Below the pieces are notes generated by a model. That model saw only the letters and a list, made by a program, of their open reading frames with translations. It made no database searches and was not told where the DNA came from. Source: an uncultured Clostridia bacterium (lineage in GTDB: Bacteria > Bacillota > Clostridia > Oscillospirales > Acutalibacteraceae). From it: a stretch of DNA of 37,017 nucleotides. Each line of letters begins with the position of its first letter. Position 1 is the first letter of the stretch. Location: assembly GCA_904399395.1 (NCBI GenBank), contig CAJFPJ010000059.1, forward strand, positions 1 through 37,017, read 5' to 3'. Below are positions 22,618 to 29,355 of this stretch, one piece after another. The translations under genes were made by a program, and so were the position numbers.

Positions 22618-22745
22618 TCGGTGCATTGACGAAGATACCCGATTGGATACAGCTATGGTGCTTGGCAAAATGCGACTAAGCTATATAAGAGAGCGCACAA
22701 TCTTTCTCTGTAATTTCAGAATTAGGTCGAAGAAAGAAGTATGCA

Positions 22746-22782
22746 AAGAAACAGCAGGGGGAAATTCACCCTGCTGTTTCTT
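22746..22782 (-). terminator. Intrinsic terminator after ABC permease
   Basis: AAGAAACAGCAGGG (22746-22759) pairs perfectly with CCCTGCTGTTTCTT (22769-22782), 14 bp. It lies 20 bases beyond the stop of the minus-strand permease. The bases 22618-22745 to its left show nothing I recognise. Confidence 0.85.
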
Positions 22783-22801
22783 CTTTAATAACTTTTACTG
22801 C

Positions 22802-24655
22802 TTATTCTCCCGGAAGCCATTGAAAATCCTTCAGGAGTTTTGTCATTTCAGGAGTGTTTTCGGAAATATCCACGGTAATAGTATCAGAATAATCCGGAAA
22901 ATGGAATTTGGTTCCCTCAGGAAACTGCGAATAGTAGAAGGAACTGGGAGAAAGGGAAAATTCCTCTCCAGATAGAGAAAGAGTCAAAACCCCAGTATAT
23001 TCCGTTGTTGTTTCACCGGCGATCCCGTCAGGTTTTTCTTCCTTGCTTAAGACATCCAAGATCTGTGATTTTTGTGCCAGAGTTGCGGGAAATTCAGTTT
23101 CCGTAGCCGTTCCGTCCATATTGTCAAAAATGGAAATTCTAATTTTCGAGATTAGTTCCGGAGGAATCAATCGATATACACTTTCCTGAGGATTTTCCTC
23201 ACTGGAAAAGAAATTCTCAAGGGGAGAAGTATAAGCGGAATAGGAATAGGTATAGGTGCGGTGCAGGGTTCCGCCATCTTTCAGATGATAGGTGAAGGAA
23301 ACAGATGAAAAATCACCTCCGAAGAGAGCGCCTGTAAAGAGAGGATTCCGATAGAAATAGGGATAGGCTTCAGCACGAATGTTTTCAATGGTTTTTCCAT
23401 GAGCTTTCTGAAGCTCTTCAAGTCTTTTGGATTCCGTAACAACAGAGGAAAAAGTATGTTTTCTGTTATCGGAATCCAACAGGATGAGCTTCTCTCTGCC
23501 AGAGTATTCCACCCAAGCCACAGATTCGGCGGAGGGAATAGCCGTGTCAAATCCGAAGCCACCAAACGCAATGATACCGAAGAAGGCACAAGATATGGCA
23601 ACGGCGGTTCCATAGGCAATAAGGCTCTTGAGGAAAAATCTGAACCCTCTGTCATAAATCACTTCCAGAACAAGATGGGAGCAGAAGGAACCAAGGAGGA
23701 ACCAAAGATAATAGCTCGCTCCCGCAAGAGAATGGGCAATGGTCCCAACGGCCATGCCTCCGGCTAACGTTATAAGGAAGCGAATAATGATTTTCGGCAG
23801 GGGAAAGGCAAAGCTGGTTTCCGCAGCCTCGCTTTTGCGAAAACCGTAGAGAAGGAGGGAGAGGCCCAGAAAAAGCGGAATGGAGAGAAGCCACCACCAC
23901 AGCAGATCCGTGTTGAAGCAGGCCATGAAATAGATGCCGATGAAAGGACTCATGAAAAAATATTGGGAACTCCACCCTGCTATGGAAGAGGTATAGCCTG
24001 GAAGACTGCCGGCAATATAGGAAAAACAGAGAAAAATCACGATGGGAACAGAGATATTGATTCCAAATATGGAGACGAGCGAGTCAAAGGCCGTTCCGCA
24101 GCAAACGATGACAACGAAGGTAAAGGCCGTCATAGCGCCTGCCATGAGAAATTGAATCAAAATAGAATGAAGCACCAGAATGGGTAACACCACTCCCTGA
24201 GGTGTGGCATATAGCTGAAAGCCTACCAGAGTGCCCAGAAGGCACAGAGCGTTTACTGCCAGCACCAACGCATGTGCCGTAAGAGAGGCCAGGAACCGGC
24301 CCAAAAGCATAGGGGTTCTCCCTAGAGGAAGGGAGTGATACACATCTATACTGCGTTTATTCTGCATGTAGTGGCAGAGGACAAAAGAGTATACCAGAGA
24401 AAAAATGCTTACCAGTGGGGAAGAAATTACCGGGAATAGGGTGCGAATGGCCCCTTCGGTTGCAACTACAGGATATGAGGAATAGCTGTAAGTGGTCTGT
24501 AGGGAGGCTGTGAGGAGAAAAATTAGAACAAGAGGAATAAAAACCAGAGTCAAAATGCCGTAAAGAAGAGTGATCCCCCGAATCTGCCGAAGGCTTTGAC
24601 TCCATACGGCAGAGAGCTGCCTACCAAAATTACGAAAGGATGTTGTCGATGTCAT
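22802..24655 (-). CDS. ABC transporter permease with large C-terminal extracytoplasmic domain
   Basis: 617 residues. About ten hydrophobic segments occupy residues 25-390 (for example GILTLVFIPLVLIFLLTA and LVSIFSLVYSFVLCHYM). A soluble domain of about 225 residues, rich in Ser/Thr and strands, follows to the end. The segment YMQNKRSIDVYHSLPLGR after the second helix is typical of the large permeases that accompany YtrA/YtrB-like genes. ATG 24655 has GGAGG nine bases upstream and lies inside the end of the ATPase gene (26-base overlap). The substrate is unknown; related systems are linked to cell-wall stress or peptide resistance in Bacillota, so envelope function is an inference. Confidence 0.85.
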   Translation of the reverse strand: MTSTTSFRNFGRQLSAVWSQSLRQIRGITLLYGILTLVFIPLVLIFLLTASLQTTYSYSSYPVVATEGAIRTLFPVISSPLVSIFSLVYSFVLCHYMQNKRSIDVYHSLPLGRTPMLLGRFLASLTAHALVLAVNALCLLGTLVGFQLYATPQGVVLPILVLHSILIQFLMAGAMTAFTFVVIVCCGTAFDSLVSIFGINISVPIVIFLCFSYIAGSLPGYTSSIAGWSSQYFFMSPFIGIYFMACFNTDLLWWWLLSIPLFLGLSLLLYGFRKSEAAETSFAFPLPKIIIRFLITLAGGMAVGTIAHSLAGASYYLWFLLGSFCSHLVLEVIYDRGFRFFLKSLIAYGTAVAISCAFFGIIAFGGFGFDTAIPSAESVAWVEYSGREKLILLDSDNRKHTFSSVVTESKRLEELQKAHGKTIENIRAEAYPYFYRNPLFTGALFGGDFSSVSFTYHLKDGGTLHRTYTYSYSAYTSPLENFFSSEENPQESVYRLIPPELISKIRISIFDNMDGTATETEFPATLAQKSQILDVLSKEEKPDGIAGETTTEYTGVLTLSLSGEEFSLSPSSFYYSQFPEGTKFHFPDYSDTITVDISENTPEMTKLLKDFQWLPGE

Positions 24656-25526
24656 AGCCGGCCGCCTCCATTTCACTGATAAATACTTCCTCCAAAGTCA
24701 AGGGAAGGGTTTCTAAGAATATGGGCTGAAGGGCCCGCAACTTTTCCTCTGTTTTCTGCCGATCGCCCCGAATGACCATTGTTATCAGAGAGCCCAAAGT
24801 ATCCTTTTTGATGATATCCAGCCCCAGAAAGGCATCTTCCGGCAGTGAAGGAAAAACAGCCTGCACACGGCAGATATTGAGTTTCAGCTCATCTAGATCC
24901 TGATCCAGCACCACACCGCCTTTATGAAAAAGGCCCACATGGTCGCAGACGTCTTCCAGCTCCCGAAGATTATGAGAGGCGATTACCACTCCCATGCCGG
25001 AAGCCGCTACCCCATCTGCCAGGAGCTGGCGCAGCAGCTGCCGGATTACAGGATCGAGGCCGTCAAAGATTTCGTCCAGCAGCAGAAGAGAGGGGCGGGT
25101 GGAAAGGGCGCAAATCAGCGCTGCCTGCCGTTGCATTCCTTTGGACATGGCAATAATTTTTTGCCGTGAATCCAGCGGGAACAGTCCACAGAGTTTTTTG
25201 CATAGAGAACGGTCCCAGCCAGGGTAGAGTCTCTGATAAAAGGAAAACATATCAGAAAGAGAGGCTTGCGGGGGAAAATAGGGAAAATCAGAAATAAAGA
25301 ATAATCGTTCCCGAGTGGGAATATGGGAATATGGGGAAAAACCATCCACCAAAAGGGAGCCTTCATCCGGTTTATAGACGCCCGCCGCCGTCCGAAGAAA
25401 TGTGGATTTTCCTGCTCCATTGCTTCCCACAAGGCCGAAAACAGATCCATTTCCTATAGTAAAAGTGATGCCGTTTAAAGCAACGGTGGTTCCAAATTTT
25501 TTGGTCAGCTGTTTAGCTTCAATCAT
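24630..25526 (-). CDS. ABC transporter ATP-binding protein (YtrB-like)
   Basis: 298 residues. Walker A is GSNGAGKS (about 35-42), the signature region reads MSKGMQRQ in place of LSGGQ, Walker B is LLLLDEIFDGLD, and the H-loop is ASHNLRELED. A C-terminal regulatory extension of about 85 residues ends in LTLEEVFISEM. It powers the permease encoded just downstream. The ATG at 25526 overlaps the regulator's stop (ATGA) and has an AGGAGG-like site inside that gene. The degenerate signature is common in YtrB/EcsA-like exporters. Confidence 0.92.
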   Translation of the reverse strand: MIEAKQLTKKFGTTVALNGITFTIGNGSVFGLVGSNGAGKSTFLRTAAGVYKPDEGSLLVDGFSPYSHIPTRERLFFISDFPYFPPQASLSDMFSFYQRLYPGWDRSLCKKLCGLFPLDSRQKIIAMSKGMQRQAALICALSTRPSLLLLDEIFDGLDPVIRQLLRQLLADGVAASGMGVVIASHNLRELEDVCDHVGLFHKGGVVLDQDLDELKLNICRVQAVFPSLPEDAFLGLDIIKKDTLGSLITMVIRGDRQKTEEKLRALQPIFLETLPLTLEEVFISEMEAAGYDIDNILS

Positions 25527-25894
25527 GAAGATAGGCCTCCTTTCAGTGTTTCCTCAACAAGCCCGCGTATTTCTTCGTGCGTGAGAGAAGCTTTTTGTGC
25601 TCTTTCTATGGCCTTCTTTAATTCTTCGGCGGCTTCAAACCGTTCTCTTTCCAGATGAGAGGTCTCTCCTATAAATGAACCCTTGCCCGGGATACTGTAG
25701 ATGATGCCGTCCCGCTCCAGAAGTTGGTAGGCTTTTTGCACTGTATTGGGGTTGATTCCCAGGCTTTGGGCCAGCACACGCACAGAGGGAAGCTGTTCTC
25801 CTTTGTGCATCACACCGAGAGCCGCCATTTTGGCAAAGCTGTTGTATAGCTGCTCATAAATGGGTTGGCGGCTTGTATAGTCCAGCAGAATCAT
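25523..25894 (-). CDS. GntR-family transcriptional regulator, YtrA subfamily
   Basis: 123 residues: N-terminal winged helix (PIYEQLYNSFAKMAALG, LPSVRVLAQSLGINPNTV, QKAYQLLERDGIIYSIPGKG) and a short helical C-terminal dimerisation part of about 45 residues, which defines the YtrA type. In characterised systems it represses its own ABC operon. It is the first gene of a three-gene unit with overlapping ends (regulator, ATPase, permease). The ATG at 25894 follows GAGGTG. The promoter and an inverted-repeat operator lie immediately upstream. Confidence 0.92.
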   Translation of the reverse strand: MILLDYTSRQPIYEQLYNSFAKMAALGVMHKGEQLPSVRVLAQSLGINPNTVQKAYQLLERDGIIYSIPGKGSFIGETSHLERERFEAAEELKKAIERAQKASLTHEEIRGLVEETLKGGLSS

Positions 25895-25911
25895 GTCATC
25901 ACCTCTGTTTT

Positions 25912-25938
25912 AACTGTTATAGTTTGATTAATACAGTT
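25912..25938 (-). promoter_or_regulatory. Inverted-repeat operator at the YtrA-like promoter
   Basis: AACTGT (25912-25917) and ACAGTT (25933-25938) form perfect arms 15 bases apart. The site lies just downstream of the -10 box over the expected start of transcription, fitting autorepression by the GntR protein. Outer GTTTTA/TAAAAC bases give a second, weaker symmetry. Confidence 0.65.
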
Positions 25939-25940
25939 GA

Positions 25941-25969
25941 AGTATAAAACAGAAATTTCCTATTGTCAA
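25941..25969 (-). promoter_or_regulatory. Consensus SigA promoter for the GntR-ABC operon
   Basis: On the minus strand TTGACA (25964-25969), exactly 17 bases, TATACT (25941-25946). Confidence 0.85.
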
Positions 25970-26067
25970 GCCGAAACTGCGTTTCTCTATTTAGAAAATT
26001 CTGAAGAGGCTGCAGTAAAAAATCTATTGCTGTGTGGTAGGGCGGCAGCCTTGGCCATAGAAAAATA

Positions 26068-26101
26068 AAATGCGTTCCGCTACACATAGCGGAACGCATT
26101 T
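26068..26101 (-). terminator. Intrinsic terminator after XRE gene
   Basis: AAATGCGTTCCGCT (26068-26081) pairs perfectly with AGCGGAACGCATTT (26088-26101) around six bases. On the minus strand TTTTATTTTTC follows. Confidence 0.92.
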
Positions 26102-26116
26102 ACTGTTTGGGTTGGG

Positions 26117-26365
26117 TCAATTTTCACGGCCTAAAAGCCAATCGACTGAAACATTCAAGATATTCGCAAGAGCAGCCAGTTCATAGTCCGTAACATACCG
26201 AATCTGACCTTCCAATTTTGAAAGACCGGACGCATTCATATCCACGCCATTTACCTGAAGCTGTGCTAAGAGTTCTTTCTGTTTCATCCCGAGATTTTTC
26301 CGCGCCATTTCAACGCGTGCCCCAACTAAATTCCGAGTTCCTAGTGCTTGTTTTCTGAGTCGCAT
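26117..26365 (-). CDS. Small XRE-family helix-turn-helix regulator
   Basis: 82 residues. The helix-turn-helix occupies about residues 17-75: GARVEMARKNLGMKQKELLA, then MNASGLSKLEGQIRYVTDYE and LANILNVSVDWLLG, the usual Cro/C1-type ending. There is no extra domain. The ATG at 26365 has GGGAG nine bases upstream; two in-frame ATG codons further upstream sit within or before that site. It has a strong promoter with a palindrome in the spacer (26487-26515) and a leader of about 115 bases. Divergent from pncB. Targets unknown; autoregulation is inferred. Confidence 0.88.
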   Translation of the reverse strand: MRLRKQALGTRNLVGARVEMARKNLGMKQKELLAQLQVNGVDMNASGLSKLEGQIRYVTDYELAALANILNVSVDWLLGREN

Positions 26366-26437
26366 GTTGTTCATCTCCCTATCAATTCTACATTTTGCCG
26401 TCATACGGCGCTTTCCAGTGCATCCTTACAACTTAAG

Positions 26438-26473
26438 ATTCATTGAGCTCTTTAATCTATGCGGACAATGAAT
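26438..26473 (-). repeat. Inverted repeat in XRE leader
   Basis: ATTCATTG (26438-26445) and CAATGAAT (26466-26473), perfect 8-base arms with 20 bases between. It lies in the transcribed leader and may be an RNA hairpin or a second protein site. Confidence 0.5.
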
Positions 26474-26486
26474 ATTAACCACTTAC

Positions 26487-26515
26487 ATTATAGTAGCTAT
26501 TTGTACAAATTGCAA
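26487..26515 (-). promoter_or_regulatory. SigA promoter of XRE gene with 12-bp palindrome in the spacer
   Basis: On the minus strand TTGCAA (26510-26515), exactly 17 bases, TATAAT (26487-26492). The spacer side contains the perfect palindrome ATTTGTACAAAT (26499-26510), a likely operator. Confidence 0.78.
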
Positions 26516-26610
26516 TAAATAAATTATGTTTTCAAGCGGGTTGTGAGAAAATTATCAATTCGTTCATATTTTTCTAAACTGGAATAGCAGAATAGTGAAA
26601 TCATTTTTCA

Positions 26611-26639
26611 TTGTTATTTTTAGTTTTGTTTGGTATAAT
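26611..26639 (+). promoter_or_regulatory. SigA-type extended -10 promoter for pncB
   Basis: TTGTTA (26611-26616), 17 bases, TATAAT (26634-26639) preceded by TGG, an extended -10. It predicts a start near 26646 and a leader of about 160 bases. Confidence 0.8.
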
Positions 26640-26659
26640 GATATCTATACATGTATGAA

Positions 26660-26784
26660 CGCCTCTGGTAAAATTTTTTCTGCAGAAGCGGTTTCCTATA
26701 TGGAACGTTTGCTCCCGAAAAAGTGTATAAATCGGGGGAGCGGCTGGACGAACGGGAGGATAGGATGCAGTATCCTGTTCCTCC
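26660..26784 (+). ncRNA. Structured leader of nicotinate phosphoribosyltransferase gene
   Basis: Four consecutive hairpins: CGCCTCTG/CAGAAGCG (26660-26690), GTTTCC/GGAAC (26691-26706), GCTCCCGA/TCGGGGGAGC (26711-26741), and GGAGGA-AGGAT/ATCCT-TCCTCC (26755-26784). The last ends 24 bases before the start codon and has no T-run. It is not a class I recognise; a ligand- or protein-responsive leader is possible. Confidence 0.5.
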
Positions 26785-26808
26785 GGACTTAAGATCGGAG
26801 ATGGAAGT

Positions 26809-28281
26809 ATGAAGGAACTCAATGGGATAGGAAGCAGAAATCTAACGCTTCTTACAGATTTTTATGAGCTGACCATGGCTAACGGCTATCTGGCCAATGG
26901 GTACGAGGATACTATCGCATACTTTGATATGTTTTTCCGTAAGGTTCCAAACGAAGGAGGATTTGCCCTGATGGCGGGCGTGCAGCAGGTGGTGGATTAC
27001 CTGAAGGGCCTTACTTTTACAGAGGAAGACATCGCATATCTCCGCTCAACGGGCATCTTTAATGAGCGATTTTTGGAATATTTGCGCACGTTTGAGTTTT
27101 CCTGTGATATTTGGGCCATTCCAGAGGGAACTCCTATTTTCCCGGGTGAGCCGATTGTTACTGTGCGCGGGCCAGTGATTCAGGCACAACTCATCGAGAC
27201 CATGGTTCTGCTCACTATAAACCATCAAAGCTTGATCGCTACCAAGGCTAATCGAATCGTTCGTGCTGCAGAGGGCAGGACGGTGATGGAATTCGGCTCC
27301 CGCAGAGCGCAGGGACCGGACGGCGCAGTATATGGGGCCAGAGCCGCGTATATCGGCGGATGTGTGGGAACAGCCTGCACGATCTGCGACAGAGAGTATC
27401 AGATTCCGGCATTGGGGACCATGGCGCATTCTTGGGTGCAGCTTTTTGACAGTGAACTGGATGCTTTTCGTGCATATGCCAGGGAATATCCTTCTGCCTG
27501 TATGCTGTTGGTGGATACGTATAACGTTCTGAAATCCGGTGTTCCCAACGCTATCCGCGTTTTTAACGAAGAGGTTGTGCCCAGGGGATTCCGGCCTGCC
27601 GGCATCCGAATTGATAGCGGAGATATCACGTATCTTTCTAAGAAAGCTCGCAAAATGCTGGATGATGCGGGGTTCCCGGATTGCAAGATCTGCGCATCTA
27701 ACTCCTTGGATGAATATATTATCCGGGATATGCTCATCCAGGGCGCTAAGGTGGATAGTTTCGGTGTGGGTGAACGTCTTATAACGGCTTCGCCCGAGCC
27801 TGTTTTCGGCGGTGTATATAAGCTTGCTGCAGTGGAAGACAAAGAGGGGAATATTATTCCCAAAATCAAGATCAGCGAAAACGTGGCCAAAATAACTACG
27901 CCCTGTTTCAAAAAGGTTTGGCGGCTGTTTGACCGGGAAACAGGAAAGGCTATTGCAGATGTGCTTACATTGCACGAAGAGATCATAGATGATACAAAAC
28001 CCTATGAGATCTTTGACCCGGAGCATGTGTGGAAGCGGAAAACGGTGACGAATTTCCGGGCCGTATGCATACAGCAGAAGATTTTTGAAAACGGCAAATG
28101 TCTTGTAGAAGAGAAATCTTTAAAGGAGATCAAAGATTATTGTGCGCAGCAGGTGGAGACCCTCTGGGATGAGGTCACCCGCTTTGAGAATCCTCACCAG
28201 TATTATGTGGATCTCTCGCAGAAGCTGTGGGATATTAAGGATACTCTTCTGCAGGAGCATAATTCAGCGCAGAAACAATAA
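26809..28281 (+). CDS. pncB: Nicotinate phosphoribosyltransferase
   Basis: 490 residues. Family features: TLLTDFYELTMANGYL at the N-terminus, MEFGSRRAQGPDGAV in the middle, GTMAHSWVQ, the GIRIDSGDITYLSKKAR phosphoribosyl-binding loop, and SFGVGERLITA. It makes nicotinate mononucleotide from nicotinate and PRPP with ATP, the entry step of NAD salvage (Preiss-Handler route). The ATG at 26809 has GGAG eight bases upstream. It has its own promoter and long structured leader, and ends in a strong terminator, so it is a single-gene unit; no other NAD gene lies nearby. Confidence 0.96.
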   Translation: MKELNGIGSRNLTLLTDFYELTMANGYLANGYEDTIAYFDMFFRKVPNEGGFALMAGVQQVVDYLKGLTFTEEDIAYLRSTGIFNERFLEYLRTFEFSCDIWAIPEGTPIFPGEPIVTVRGPVIQAQLIETMVLLTINHQSLIATKANRIVRAAEGRTVMEFGSRRAQGPDGAVYGARAAYIGGCVGTACTICDREYQIPALGTMAHSWVQLFDSELDAFRAYAREYPSACMLLVDTYNVLKSGVPNAIRVFNEEVVPRGFRPAGIRIDSGDITYLSKKARKMLDDAGFPDCKICASNSLDEYIIRDMLIQGAKVDSFGVGERLITASPEPVFGGVYKLAAVEDKEGNIIPKIKISENVAKITTPCFKKVWRLFDRETGKAIADVLTLHEEIIDDTKPYEIFDPEHVWKRKTVTNFRAVCIQQKIFENGKCLVEEKSLKEIKDYCAQQVETLWDEVTRFENPHQYYVDLSQKLWDIKDTLLQEHNSAQKQ

Positions 28282-28304
28282 ACGACAAAATAACATCCTG
28301 ATGA

Positions 28305-28352
28305 AAAACGCCCCGTGTGTGGTTTCCTTAGGAACCATGCACGGGGCGTTTT
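28305..28352 (+). terminator. Intrinsic terminator after pncB
   Basis: AAAACGCCCCGTG and an inner TGGTTTCC/GGAACCA pair with CACGGGGCGTTTT (28340-28352), a very long stem ending in TTTTC. Confidence 0.92.
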
Positions 28353-28421
28353 CACAGATTTGCTTCTTTTCGAATAAGATGAACAGCGGGAAGAATGGCA
28401 AACTGTGAAAGGGGAATCAGG

Positions 28422-29060
28422 ATGGATGGCTTTACAGCTTTAGCTTTAGAAGCGCTTGTGCTGGCGGCGGCGTCTTCTATAGATGCATTTATGGCCGGTT
28501 TTTCCTGTGGAGTGGGAAAAGTGAAGATACCACCAAAGTCCATTTGGGTTATTTCGGGAATCTGTAGCTTAACGTTGGGACTCTCTTTGTGGCTGGGAAA
28601 TCTTCTGGCGCCTTTTATTCCGGCGGGTCTGGCCAGGGAAATAGGGGGAGGGCTTCTGCTTTTAATTGGAGTATATAAGCTTTTTGAAAGCCTTATGAAA
28701 GGGTGGCTCCGGCGGCGGGAACGGGAAATCCATTTTCGGCTCTTTCATGTCCGCTGTATACTGAAAATATATGTGGATCCAACAGAAGCAGACTTAGATG
28801 CATCCAGCCGCCTTTCCACAGGAGAAGCCGCGGCCCTGGCGACGGCTTTGTCGGTGGATGGACTTGCAGCTGGCTTTGGGGCTGGCCTGAGTATGGGAAA
28901 CCCTGTTTTGTCTGGGATATTTTCGCTGCTTCTCAGCGCTGCGGCCGTTTTTCTGGGCTGCAGGATGGGGCATACTCTCTCTTTACATATCCATACGGAT
29001 GGAGCATGGTTCAGCGGAATTGTCTTGATTCTTTTGGGCGCTTCAAAATGCTTTTTCTAA
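28422..29060 (+). CDS. ytaF: YtaF-type sporulation membrane protein (MntP-like)
   Basis: 212 residues with six membrane helices in two halves. Each half starts with an acidic-helix motif: AAASSIDAFMAGFSCGVG and ALSVDGLAAGFGAGLSMG, the MntP/YtaF duplicated pattern. The loop between halves carries DPTEADLDASSRLSTGEA, which distinguishes YtaF from the manganese exporter MntP. In Bacillus ytaF is a sporulation-related membrane gene of unclear function; ion transport is inferred from the fold. The ATG at 28422 follows AAAGGGG by seven bases. An in-frame ATG at 28395 lacks a suitable site. Confidence 0.86.
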   Translation: MDGFTALALEALVLAAASSIDAFMAGFSCGVGKVKIPPKSIWVISGICSLTLGLSLWLGNLLAPFIPAGLAREIGGGLLLLIGVYKLFESLMKGWLRRREREIHFRLFHVRCILKIYVDPTEADLDASSRLSTGEAAALATALSVDGLAAGFGAGLSMGNPVLSGIFSLLLSAAAVFLGCRMGHTLSLHIHTDGAWFSGIVLILLGASKCFF

Positions 29061-29081
29061 GGAGAGAGCTAAAATAAGGAA

Positions 29082-29258
29082 TTATTCCTCTAGAAGTGTA
29101 TACATAAGATTTTCCCAAAGAAGGCGGCTTCCCTCTTCGATCTCCTGAGGAAGAAGAGCTCGCGCTACCAAAATCGGTTCTTCTTCGGGAAGATCGGTTC
29201 TTTCCAAATGTGCATAGTCGCCATCCAATTTTTTAACAACATAATAATAGGGGCCCAT
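29082..29258 (-). CDS. Small hypothetical protein
   Basis: 58 residues, acidic, soluble: MGPYYYVVKKLDGDYAHL at the start and EGSRLLWENLMYTLLEE at the end. The pattern of a short beta strand pair plus a C-terminal helix resembles small SH3-like or DUF3006-type proteins, but I do not recognise a family. The ATG at 29258 has AAAGG about 12 bases upstream, further than usual; an in-frame extension to 29297 would pass through that site. It is convergent with ytaF (21 bases apart) and lies downstream of the zinc-ribbon membrane protein terminator. Confidence 0.5.
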   Translation of the reverse strand: MGPYYYVVKKLDGDYAHLERTDLPEEEPILVARALLPQEIEEGSRLLWENLMYTLLEE

Positions 29259-29296
29259 GTGAACAACATCCTTTCTCGATAGTAAGAAGAATATCA

Positions 29297-29325
29297 AAAG
29301 GCAGCCGGATATTTCCGGCTGCCTT
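29297..29325 (-). terminator. Intrinsic terminator after zinc-ribbon membrane protein
   Basis: AAAGGCAGCCGGA (29297-29309) pairs with TCCGGCTGCCTTT (29313-29325) around TAT. On the minus strand the end reads CCTTTTGAT. Confidence 0.85.
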
Positions 29326-29355
29326 TCCGCATGTTAAAGCTGAGTCATGATTCCA

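Noticed and set aside
26646-26808. T-box leader before pncB
   Set aside because: No T-box core (TGGNACCGCG-like) and no terminator T-run; the gene is not amino-acid related.
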